Source: an uncultured Oscillospiraceae bacterium (GTDB lineage Bacteria > Bacillota > Clostridia > Oscillospirales > Oscillospiraceae). From it: a stretch of DNA of 13,712 bases. The stretch spans positions 1-13,712 of the forward strand of contig CAKUHB010000047.1 of assembly GCA_934655875.1 (NCBI GenBank). Direction: 5' to 3'. The notes below the pieces were generated by a model. That model ran no database searches, was not told where the DNA came from, and was given only the letters and a program-made list of their open reading frames with translations. The translations under genes were made by a program, and so were the position numbers. Shown one piece after another: positions 7,597-13,578 of the stretch. The first letter of the stretch is position 1. Every line of letters starts with the position of its first letter.

Positions 7597-8076
7597 ATGC
7601 CCTATCAGGCAGTGATTCTGACGATCAGCGATTCCTGCGCGGCAGGAACCAGAACCGATACCAGCGGCCCGGCCATCCGCGCCATGCTCGAAAAGGCCGG
7701 CTTTGCCGTACAGGCGATGCAGACTGTTCCGGACGAAAAAGCGCAGATCTCCGCGGCCATCGTCCATGCCTGCGATGTGACGCAGGCCGATCTTGTCATC
7801 ACGACCGGCGGCACCGGTCTTTCTCCGCGAGATGTGACGCCGGAAGCGACGCTCGCGGTGCTCGACCGGGAGATCCGCGCGATCCCCGTCGCCATGTGGG
7901 TCGAGGGTCTGAAATCGACGCCGCGGGCGATGCTCTCCCGCGCAGTCGCCGGAACGAGAGGACACACGCTGGTGCTGAATGTCCCCGGCTCCGAAAAGGC
8001 AGCGCGCGAGAATCTCAGCGCTGTCATTGCCACACTTGACCACGCGCTCAAAATGCTCGCTGGCGGCGGGCACTGA
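7597..8076 (+). CDS. mogA: MogA/MoaB-family molybdopterin adenylyltransferase
   Basis: A 159-residue cytoplasmic protein of the MoCF_biosynth fold. MogA adenylylates molybdopterin with ATP, activating it for molybdate insertion by MoeA. The first strand, QAVILTISDSCAAGTRTDTSGP, carries the usual SDS and TSGP features. The nucleotide/pterin-binding signature VITTGGTGLSPRDVTPEAT is complete, and the C-terminal VLNVPGSEKAARENL is the conserved NxPGS region. The SPRDVTPEAT form is closer to MogA than to MoaB. The start at 7597 is supported by AAAGGAGGT (7581-7589), seven bases upstream; earlier in-frame starts lack a binding site. A weak -10-like TATCAT (7569-7574) has no good -35. It is transcribed away from the ADH operon and ends at a two-way terminator. 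The nearby MoeA-like and modABC genes support the role. Confidence 0.9.
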   Translation: MPYQAVILTISDSCAAGTRTDTSGPAIRAMLEKAGFAVQAMQTVPDEKAQISAAIVHACDVTQADLVITTGGTGLSPRDVTPEATLAVLDREIRAIPVAMWVEGLKSTPRAMLSRAVAGTRGHTLVLNVPGSEKAARENLSAVIATLDHALKMLAGGGH

Positions 8077-8082
8077 CGCAAA

Positions 8083-8114
8083 ACGCGCCGCAGACCATTC
8101 CGTCTGCGGCGCGT
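8083..8114. terminator. Bidirectional terminator between mogA and the iclR-type gene
   Basis: A 13-bp perfect stem pairs ACGCGCCGCAGAC (8083-8095) with GTCTGCGGCGCGT (8102-8114) around a 6-base loop. It is followed by CTTT...CTTTT on the plus strand and by TTTT-like sequence on the minus strand. It begins six bases after the mogA stop and three bases beyond the end of the convergent regulator gene, so it serves both. Confidence 0.88.
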
Positions 8115-8116
8115 CT

Positions 8117-8887
8117 TTAACTTTTCTTCTGATATCCAAGTGCAGAGGAGATCATGCGCCCGGTCTGTACGACCTGTTCGATTGCCTGCCGGAACTCCTC
8201 GGATTTGACGCTGCGGAACATGCCGATGACGCCGACCGCGTATTTGAGCTTTCCATCCAGCGTATAGACCGGCGAGGAGATCGACCGCAGGCCAATTTTA
8301 TATTCGCCGTTTTCCACCGCGTAGCCCTCCTGCCGCACAACACGCAGCTGGCGCAGCAGCTCCTGCATGTCGGTGATGGTATGCGGCGTATACTGCACCG
8401 GCTGAAGCCGGGCCAGGAGCTTCTGCGCGTCGTTCTCCGGCATACCGGCGAGGAAGACCTTGCCCTGCGAGGTACAGTAGATCGGAAGTCTGGCTCCGAT
8501 GTCGGAAATGACGCGGAGCTTTTCCCTGCCCTCGACCTGATCGAGCGTGATAACGTGCGTGCCCTCGCAGATGGAAAGCATCACGGACGCGCTGACCTGT
8601 GCGGCCAGATGCTCCATGAACGGCCGTGCGACCTCTGCAATGTCCCATGCACGGCTGACCTGGCAGCCATATTCAAACAGACGCAGGCCGAGCGTATACT
8701 TGCCGTCCTGCTTCTGGGCGATCACGTCATAGTTCCGCATGGTCGTGAGAAGGCCAAACACAGTGCTCTTCGGCATGGTGCAGGCTTCGCTGATGGCCGT
8801 GAGCGTCATCGGTTCCCCGGATTCCGCCAGCAGCTGCAAAAGCTCCATCGCCTTCGCGACCGATAAGATCGTATTTCCATCCGTCAT
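8117..8887 (-). CDS. IclR-family transcriptional regulator
   Basis: A 256-residue DNA-binding regulator. Residues ~7-60 form the winged helix-turn-helix (ILSVAKAMELLQLLAE, then MTLTAISEACTMPKSTVFGLLTTM). Residues ~80-250 form the IclR effector domain (VMLSICEGTHVITLDQVEG, then GARLPIYCTSQGKVFLAGM, and near the end LKYAVGVIGMFRS). The start is taken at 8887 (MTDGNTILS), with GGGAGGA nine bases upstream. The earlier in-frame ATG at 8932 lies inside the -10 box of its own promoter and has no binding site, so it can be excluded. The gene is divergent from the molybdopterin-binding gene and convergent with mogA. IclR proteins usually bind small organic acids or aromatics. Here it may control itself and the divergent gene through the repeats at 8963-8999. 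The effector is unknown. Confidence 0.92.
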   Translation of the reverse strand: MTDGNTILSVAKAMELLQLLAESGEPMTLTAISEACTMPKSTVFGLLTTMRNYDVIAQKQDGKYTLGLRLFEYGCQVSRAWDIAEVARPFMEHLAAQVSASVMLSICEGTHVITLDQVEGREKLRVISDIGARLPIYCTSQGKVFLAGMPENDAQKLLARLQPVQYTPHTITDMQELLRQLRVVRQEGYAVENGEYKIGLRSISSPVYTLDGKLKYAVGVIGMFRSVKSEEFRQAIEQVVQTGRMISSALGYQKKS

Positions 8888-8927
8888 CGTCCAGATTCCT
8901 CCCACGCTGCGAAATAATTCATAAGGT

Positions 8928-8957
8928 ATCATAGCGAACAGCGTTATTCTTTGTCAA
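8928..8957 (-). promoter_or_regulatory. Promoter of the iclR-type gene
   Basis: On the minus strand there is a perfect -35 box TTGACA (8952-8957), an 18-base spacer, and a -10 box TATGAT (8928-8933). Transcription would start near 8921, about 33 bases before the ATG at 8887. The box position rules out the upstream ATG at 8930-8932 as a start. Confidence 0.82.
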
Positions 8958-8962
8958 GAATA

Positions 8963-8999
8963 TTCCGACGATTCAGGAGCATTTTCCGACAATATCGGA
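8963..8999. promoter_or_regulatory. Candidate operator: palindrome and direct repeat between divergent promoters
   Basis: A perfect inverted repeat TCCGA-CAATA-TCGGA occupies 8985-8999. The heptamer TTCCGAC occurs twice, at 8963-8969 and 8984-8990, exactly 21 bases (two helical turns) apart. These elements lie between the -35 box of the iclR-type gene (8952-8957) and that of the divergent gene (9008-9013). This is a typical place for a regulator controlling both. Assignment to this IclR protein is inferred from position only. Confidence 0.5.
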
Positions 9000-9007
9000 C
9001 AGCCGAA

Positions 9008-9036
9008 TTGCACCGGCACCAGAAATTCGCTAAAAT
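9008..9036 (+). promoter_or_regulatory. Promoter of the molybdopterin-binding gene
   Basis: A -35 box TTGCAC (9008-9013), a 17-base spacer and a -10 box TAAAAT (9031-9036) point to a start near 9043. That is the first in-frame ATG, which would be leaderless. The ATG at 9085, with GGAGGG nine bases upstream, then has a normal 42-base leader and is the better start. Confidence 0.75.
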
Positions 9037-9084
9037 CAGTAGATGAAAACGCTTTTCCCAAAAGCAGATGGAGGGCGACTGTCA

Positions 9085-10106
9085 ATGAAGCTGATCGCAG
9101 CCAGAGATGCCGTCGGACACGTGCTGTGCCACGACCTGACGCGGATCGTTCCCGGAGAATTTAAGGGCGCACAGTTCCGCAAGGGACATGTTGTCACAGA
9201 GGAAGACATTCCGATGCTCCTTTCCATGGGCAAGGAGCACCTGTACGTCTGGGAAATGACGCCCGGCATGGTGCACGAGAACGACGCTGCGGAGCGTCTG
9301 GCCACCCTGTGCCGGAACGAGAACATGTCCGCAAGCGAGGTCAGGGAAGGCAAGATCGAGCTGAAAGCACAGATCGACGGTCTGTTCCGCGTGGATGTGG
9401 AGCGGCTGAACGCGATCAACATGCTCGACGAGATCATGATTGCCACGCGCCACACCAACTTCCCCGTTCATCCGGGCGACAAGCTCTGCGGCACGCGCGT
9501 CATTCCGCTCATCATTCAGGATGAAAAGCTGCGGCAGGCCGAAAAGCTCGCAGGCGACACGCCATTCTGGAGCTTCTGCCCTACAAGCTGAAAACGGCCG
9601 GCGTCATCACGACCGGCAGTGAGGTCGCAAGTGGCCGGATCGCCGATACCTTCACGCCGATCCTTGAACAGAAGCTGCTCGCCTACGGGATCACCATGAC
9701 GGAGCATCTGACGGTCGACGACGGGCTGGAGCATGTTGCGCAGGCCATCGCGCAGATGCGTGAAAAGCCGGTCGATATGATCCTCTGCACCGGCGGCATG
9801 AGCGTCGACCCGGACGACAACACCCCCGGCGCAATCGCCCAAAGCGGCGCGAAGATCGTATCCTACGGCGCGCCGGTTCTGCCGGGCGCCATGTTCCTGC
9901 TGGGATATTATGACGACGGCCAGCCCGTGATGGGCCTGCCCGGCTGCGTCATGTACGCGAAGGCAACGATCTTCGATCTCATTCTGCCGCGTGTGGCCGC
10001 CGGTCTGAAGGTCACGAAGCAGGAGATCGCTTCGCTTGGCTGCGGCGGCCTGTGTCTTGGCTGCGCCGAGTGCCGATACCCCATCTGTTCGTTTGGTAAA
10101 GAGTAA
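9085..10106 (+). pseudogene. Molybdopterin-binding (MoeA-like) protein, broken by a one-base frameshift near 9564
   Basis: The two halves together would make a protein of about 340 residues with a MoeA-like/MoCF_biosynth architecture, acting in molybdenum cofactor maturation or delivery. The first half (9085-9591) reads MKLIAARDAVGHVLCHDLT, GEFKGAQFRKGHVV, HLYVW and GDKLCGTRVIPLII. It leaves the family pattern after GDTP and stops with eight out-of-frame residues. From 9564 the other frame continues the protein: ILELLPYKLKTAGVITTGSEVASGRI, ILCTGGMSVDPDD and VMGLPGCVMYAK, ending in a five-cysteine tail. One base seems to be missing within 9562-9565. The start at 9085 is supported by GGAGGG (9070-9075). 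The internal ATG at 9696 has no good binding site, so the second half is unlikely to be made alone. This is a real pseudogene or a sequencing/assembly error; I cannot tell which. It lies just upstream of modABC. Confidence 0.82.
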
Positions 10107-10123
10107 CGCAAGCGCGTGTGCCC

Positions 10124-10152
10124 TTGGCAACTGACGCAAGTTACTGTTTATA
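10124..10152 (+). promoter_or_regulatory. Possible promoter upstream of modA
   Basis: TTGGCA (10124-10129), 17 bases, then TTTATA (10147-10152); TATATT at 10149 gives a 19-base alternative. The match is moderate. It lies in the 74-base gap between the broken molybdopterin-binding gene and modA, so modABC could be transcribed separately or by readthrough. Confidence 0.35.
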
Positions 10153-10180
10153 TTGAATCAACTGCAAAGGAGAAACCAAC

Positions 10181-11116
10181 ATGAAAAAGATCATTGCATT
10201 GCTGCTTGCCGCCATGATGGTGCTTTCGCTCGCCGCCTGCGCCGCCAAGGCAGAACCCGCTGCTGACGCAGCCGAGACCGCCAACACCGACGCTCCGGCC
10301 ACCGATGCACAGCAGGAAGAACAGACTCCCGCAGCAGAGGAAGAGACCCCTGCCGCTGAGGAAGCGCAGCCCGCCGAGCCGGTCGAGCTGATTGTCTTCG
10401 CAGCCGCTTCCATGACCGAGACGCTGACCGAGCTTGGCAACACCTACATGGCGCAGAACCCGAACATCACCATTCAGTTCAACTTCGATTCCTCCGGCAC
10501 GCTCAAGACGCAGATCCAGGAAGGCGCTGACTGCGACATCTTCATTTCCGCCGGCCAGAAGCAGATGAACCAGCTGGATATTACCGCGGACGCCGAGATC
10601 AACACCGAGGGTCTTGATTTCGTTCTGGCGGATACCCGCTTCAACATCCTCGAGAACAAGGTCACGCTCGTCGTTCCCGAAGGCAACCCCAAGGGCATCG
10701 AGTCCTTTGACGATCTGGCTGCCAAGCTGAAGGACGGCTCCGTCCTGCTCGCCATGGGCAACTCCGACGTTCCCGTCGGCCAGTACACGCAGAAGATCCT
10801 CAAGTACTATGAGCTGGATGAGGAAGCGCTGGCAGCTGCCGGTCTTCTCACCTACGGCACCAACGTCAAGGAAGTCACCACGCAGGTCTCCGAGGCTGCT
10901 GCCGACTGCGGCATCATCTACTGCACCGACGCTTTCTCCGCTGGTCTGACCATCGTCGACTCCGCAACCAAGGATATGTGCGGGCAGGTCATTTACCCGG
11001 CAGCCGTCCTGAACGTTTCGAAGAACGTGGAAGCCGCGCAGTCGTTCCTCGACTTCCTCAAGACGCCGGAAGCTTCCGCCGTGTTTGAGAAGGTCGGCTT
11101 CACCGCTCTGAGCTGA
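10181..11116 (+). CDS. modA: Molybdate ABC transporter substrate-binding lipoprotein ModA
   Basis: A 311-residue extracellular lipoprotein that captures molybdate (or tungstate) for ModBC. The signal peptide ends in a lipobox, LAAC, with Cys20 as the lipidated residue. An acidic Ala/Pro/Glu-rich tether (~residues 22-66) follows. The binding-protein fold starts at VELIVFAAASMTETLTELG and has the anion-contacting serines expected in AAASM and DSSGTLKTQI, then GADCDIFISAG, AMGNSDVPVGQYTQKIL and ADCGIIYCTDA. The start has AAAGGAG (10166-10172) eight bases upstream. It is followed by modB after a 75-base gap with a strong hairpin, then modC. The tether is longer than in Gram-negative ModA, which is common for lipid-anchored clostridial versions. 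Tungstate specificity cannot be excluded by sequence. Confidence 0.95.
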   Translation: MKKIIALLLAAMMVLSLAACAAKAEPAADAAETANTDAPATDAQQEEQTPAAEEETPAAEEAQPAEPVELIVFAAASMTETLTELGNTYMAQNPNITIQFNFDSSGTLKTQIQEGADCDIFISAGQKQMNQLDITADAEINTEGLDFVLADTRFNILENKVTLVVPEGNPKGIESFDDLAAKLKDGSVLLAMGNSDVPVGQYTQKILKYYELDEEALAAAGLLTYGTNVKEVTTQVSEAAADCGIIYCTDAFSAGLTIVDSATKDMCGQVIYPAAVLNVSKNVEAAQSFLDFLKTPEASAVFEKVGFTALS

Positions 11117-11138
11117 GCGATCTGTTTTTGATCTCACA

Positions 11139-11166
11139 GGGAAAGCGCCCATTAGGGCGCTTTCCC
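11139..11166 (+). terminator. Intercistronic hairpin between modA and modB
   Basis: A perfect 12-bp stem pairs GGGAAAGCGCCC (11139-11150) with GGGCGCTTTCCC (11155-11166) around the loop ATTA. The following GTATCTTGTTTT is a poor T-tract, so it is probably a partial terminator or an RNA-stability hairpin that keeps modA mRNA more abundant than modBC. It starts 22 bases after the modA stop and ends 25 bases before the modB ATG. Confidence 0.65.
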
Positions 11167-11191
11167 GTATCTTGTTTTCCGGGAGGACGCA

Positions 11192-11875
11192 ATGGACTGG
11201 TATCCCCTTCTCAATTCCCTGCGCATCGCCGCGATCTCGACCTTCGTGATCTTCTTCGTGGGGATCTTCGCCGCCTATTATATCGCCAAGCTGCCGCGGA
11301 TCCTCAAGGGCATTCTGGATATCATCCTGACGCTGCCGCTTGTCCTGCCGCCGACGGTCGTCGGATATCTGCTGCTGCGCGTGCTTGGCCCGAAGCGCGT
11401 CATCGGCGCGTGGGTGCTGCGCGTGTTTGGCTTCAAGATGGTCATGACGTGGTGGTCGGCTATATTCGCGACGATCGTGGTCATTTTCCCGCTGATGTAC
11501 CGCACGGTGCGCGGCGCGTTCGAGTCGTTTGACGAGACGCTCAGCTACGCCGGCAAGACGCTCGGCCTTTCGAACAGCTATATCTTCTGGCACGTTCGCA
11601 TGCCGTACTGCCGACAGGGCATTCTGGCCGGGACGGTCCTGGCCTTTGCCCGCGCGCTCGGCGAATACGGCGCGACCAGCATGATCGCGGGCTACACGCC
11701 CGGAAAAACCGCGACGATCTCCACCACGGTCTATCAGCTCTGGCGTACCGATCAGGACGCGGAAGCATTCAAGTGGGTGCTGATCAACGTTGCGATCTCG
11801 GCGATCGTGCTGCTGGCGGTCAATATGCTCGAGCGGCGGAACACCCGCGTCCGCACCAGACAGGAGGGCCGGTAA
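11192..11875 (+). CDS. modB: Molybdate ABC transporter permease ModB
   Basis: A 227-residue integral membrane permease forming the molybdate channel as a dimer. Several hydrophobic segments are visible: SLRIAAISTFVIFFVGIFAAYYI near the N-terminus, ILTLPLVLPPTVVGYLLL, AIFATIVVIFPLMYRTV, and VLINVAISAIVLLAVNML near the end. The ModC-contacting EAA loop is present around LGLSNSYIFWHVRMP and ALGEYGATSMIAG, the typical ModB/CysT-type signature. The start ATG has GGGAGG (11181-11186) five bases upstream. The stop codon ends one base before the modC start, and the modC binding site lies inside the modB end, implying coupled translation. Length is normal for the family. Confidence 0.95.
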   Translation: MDWYPLLNSLRIAAISTFVIFFVGIFAAYYIAKLPRILKGILDIILTLPLVLPPTVVGYLLLRVLGPKRVIGAWVLRVFGFKMVMTWWSAIFATIVVIFPLMYRTVRGAFESFDETLSYAGKTLGLSNSYIFWHVRMPYCRQGILAGTVLAFARALGEYGATSMIAGYTPGKTATISTTVYQLWRTDQDAEAFKWVLINVAISAIVLLAVNMLERRNTRVRTRQEGR

Positions 11876-11876
11876 C

Positions 11877-12884
11877 ATGCTGCATGTCGATATTGAAAAA
11901 ACACTCGGCAGCTTCCATCTGAAGGCGCAGCTTAACGCGGAAAACGAGACGCTGGCGCTGCTCGGCGCGTCCGGCTGCGGCAAGAGCATGACGCTCAAGT
12001 GCATCGCAGGCATTGAAAAGCCCGACCGCGGTACGATCACGCTGGATGGCGGCGTGCTGTTTGACAGCGCTGCGCATATCAACCTGATGCCGCAGCAGCG
12101 GCGCGTGGGATATCTGTTCCAGCAGTACGCCCTGTTCCCCAATATGACAGCCGGACAGAACATCCTCTGCGGCCTCCGCACCGGCTCGCGCGCGGAAAAG
12201 AAGGAAAAGCTGGCGGCGCTGCTCAAGACCTTCCGGCTGGAAGGGCTGGAAAAGAAGCTTCCGTCCCAGCTCTCCGGCGGCCAGCAGCAGCGCGTGGCAC
12301 TCGCGCGCATTCTGGCGTCTGAGCCGCAGGCGATTTTGCTCGACGAGCCGTTCTCCGCGCTCGACAGCTATCTCAAATGGGAGCTGGAGCTGGAGCTTGG
12401 CGAGCTGCTGGGCGCATTTGACGGGCCGATTCTCTGGGTCAGCCACGATCTTGGCGAATGCTGCCGCAACTGCACCTCCGTCTGCGTGATGGAGTCCGGC
12501 GCGACGACCGGCATCCGCCCCATGCAGGCGCTGCTGGACAGCCCCGGCTCTTTGAGCGCTGCGCGGCTGACCGGGTGCAAAAACTTCCTGCCGCTCACGC
12601 AGGAGGGCTGCGTCAGGGGCTGGAATCTGCCGTCCTTCACAAATAGCCGCGGTGCGGCGACGCTCGCCGTCCCGCAGGCTGCGCTGGATTTTGACGGCAC
12701 AGACTGTCGGTTTTCTGTTCTGCGCGTCATTCCTTATGCTGGCCACGAGATCCTGCTCCTGCGGCCAGAGACCGCGGATGCAGACGCTCCGACCCTGCGC
12801 GCAGAATGCCCCTCGTCCATGGCAGCCGCAGCCGGACAGACCATTTCCCTCTCCTTCCGCAGGGAAAAGCTGCTGTTCTTCTGA
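11877..12884 (+). CDS. modC: Molybdate ABC transporter ATPase ModC
   Basis: A 335-residue cytoplasmic ATPase powering ModB. All ABC motifs are present: Walker A GASGCGKS (30-37), Q-loop FQQYALFP (81-88), signature LSGGQ (132-136), Walker B ILLDEP (153-158), D-loop SALD and the H-loop histidine at 190 (WVSHD). Residues ~225-335 form a C-terminal regulatory region with TGCKNFLPL and GHEILLLRP, consistent with the TOBE/molybdate-sensing domain of ModC, but degenerate. The frame is open further upstream; the start at 11877 is chosen because AGGAGGG (11862-11868) lies eight bases upstream and the ABC domain begins at once (MLHVDIEKTLGSF). It follows the modB stop by one base. No terminator is evident before the next promoter. 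Confidence 0.95.
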   Translation: MLHVDIEKTLGSFHLKAQLNAENETLALLGASGCGKSMTLKCIAGIEKPDRGTITLDGGVLFDSAAHINLMPQQRRVGYLFQQYALFPNMTAGQNILCGLRTGSRAEKKEKLAALLKTFRLEGLEKKLPSQLSGGQQQRVALARILASEPQAILLDEPFSALDSYLKWELELELGELLGAFDGPILWVSHDLGECCRNCTSVCVMESGATTGIRPMQALLDSPGSLSAARLTGCKNFLPLTQEGCVRGWNLPSFTNSRGAATLAVPQAALDFDGTDCRFSVLRVIPYAGHEILLLRPETADADAPTLRAECPSSMAAAAGQTISLSFRREKLLFF

Positions 12885-12889
12885 GAAGC

Positions 12890-12918
12890 TGGACAGATTT
12901 CCCGGACTCTGCTATAAT
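12890..12918 (+). promoter_or_regulatory. Strong promoter of the small membrane-anchored protein gene
   Basis: TGGACA (12890-12895), a 17-base spacer and a perfect TATAAT (12913-12918). Transcription would start near 12925, about 26 bases before the ATG at 12951. It begins only six bases after the modC stop, so the next gene is independently expressed. Confidence 0.8.
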
Positions 12919-12950
12919 TACTTCATTCAAAAGAACTGGAGGACACGCGC

Positions 12951-13469
12951 ATGCAGACCGGGACAAGGAAATGCATCCTTCTGACCCTCGCGATCATCGT
13001 TTTATGCTTTGCCGTGTGGCTGCTCTGGCCGCATTCCTTTGCAGAAATGACCGGTATCCCGGCTGAGCATCCGGATCTGAACATGGCCGCCGTCGTCACT
13101 GCTGCCAAGTTTGAAAACGGCAGTCCTTCGTTTGACATCTGGAACCTACCGTACTGTTCTGCCGGAAGCACAGAATATGAAGCTGTTTCGTCCGTTTTAC
13201 GTTCCGGCTCCTACCGGCAGGATCTCAGAAATCTTCTGCCGGGCGGTCTGACTTCCGTTAGCAGCGATAAAGACTATGACAGTCGGACTGTCAATCTGAT
13301 GTTCGCATGGGGACGGTTTGAGGATGAATGCTGTAGTCTGACCTTCTCCGGTTCACAGGTGGTCGTCGCCGGGCCGAACAGCCGCGGATTTCAGGTCTAT
13401 CATCCGATTGATCCCGAGCTTCTTGACCGTCTCATCGCAGAAGTGCAGACCTATGGCATCAAAAACTGA
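12951..13469 (+). CDS. Hypothetical membrane-anchored or secreted protein
   Basis: A 172-residue protein of unknown family. Residues ~8-27 are one hydrophobic segment (CILLTLAIIVLCFAVWLLW) after a basic start, so it is either an N-terminal anchor or an uncleaved signal, with the rest outside the cell. The remainder is a small mixed domain, PSFDIWNLPYCSAGSTEYEAV, followed by GSYRQDLRNLLPGG and NLMFAWGRFEDECCSLTFSG, ending with YHPIDPELLDRLIAEV. No catalytic motif is recognised. The start has GGAGG (12938-12942) eight bases upstream, and the gene has its own near-consensus promoter, so expression seems real. It lies between modC and the edge of an apparent mobile element. Whether it belongs to the host region or to the element is open. 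Confidence 0.8.
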   Translation: MQTGTRKCILLTLAIIVLCFAVWLLWPHSFAEMTGIPAEHPDLNMAAVVTAAKFENGSPSFDIWNLPYCSAGSTEYEAVSSVLRSGSYRQDLRNLLPGGLTSVSSDKDYDSRTVNLMFAWGRFEDECCSLTFSGSQVVVAGPNSRGFQVYHPIDPELLDRLIAEVQTYGIKN

Positions 13470-13578
13470 ATGACAAGCCCGGCGCTTTTACTGATGTGCG
13501 ATAAAGAAGTGATAGAAGTGTAAAAAATTTTGCCGTTCCTATCCGGCACTTGCGCATTGTGTCGGACAGGTCGGGCGG
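13470..13578. other. AT-rich intergenic stretch, probable edge of an integrated element
   Basis: No gene is seen in these 109 bases. They lie between the 3' ends of the hypothetical gene (plus) and the recombinase (minus). A short plus-strand hairpin AAGC-CCGGC-GCTT (13475-13487) followed by TT is too weak to call a terminator. A change to AT-rich sequence occurs at about 13488-13530. An attachment-site half could lie here, but one end of an element alone does not define it. Confidence 0.35.
13522..13548 (-). terminator. Possible terminator of the recombinase gene
   Basis: Read on the minus strand, a 5-bp stem TGCCG/CGGCA (13544-13548 with 13531-13535) has an 8-base loop and is followed by AAATTTTTTA. 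It lies about 30 bases beyond the recombinase stop. The stem is short, so the call is weak. Confidence 0.4.

Noticed and set aside
7360..8139. N-terminal extension of the alcohol dehydrogenase frame up to 8139
   Set aside because: It would run through the operon promoter and antisense to mogA. The ribosome binding site and family N-terminus are both at 7359.
8888..8932. Longer start for the IclR-type regulator at 8932
   Set aside because: That ATG lies inside the -10 box of the gene's promoter and has no ribosome binding site.
9043..9084. Earlier ATG at 9043 for the molybdopterin-binding protein
   Set aside because: It coincides with the predicted transcription start and has no leader. The ATG at 9085 has a good binding site and matches the family N-terminus.
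9555..9591. Programmed ribosomal frameshifting
   Set aside because: No slippery run or downstream structure is visible at the shift point, and the change behaves like a simple missing base.
10107..10180. Molybdenum-cofactor riboswitch upstream of modA
   Set aside because: The gap is only 74 bases and shows no multi-stem architecture. The longer leader at 7470-7596 upstream of mogA also shows none.
10148..12310. A 720-codon open frame on the minus strand across modA, modB and modC
   Set aside because: It is low-complexity antisense of three clearly recognised genes and crosses their boundaries. It has no start signal.
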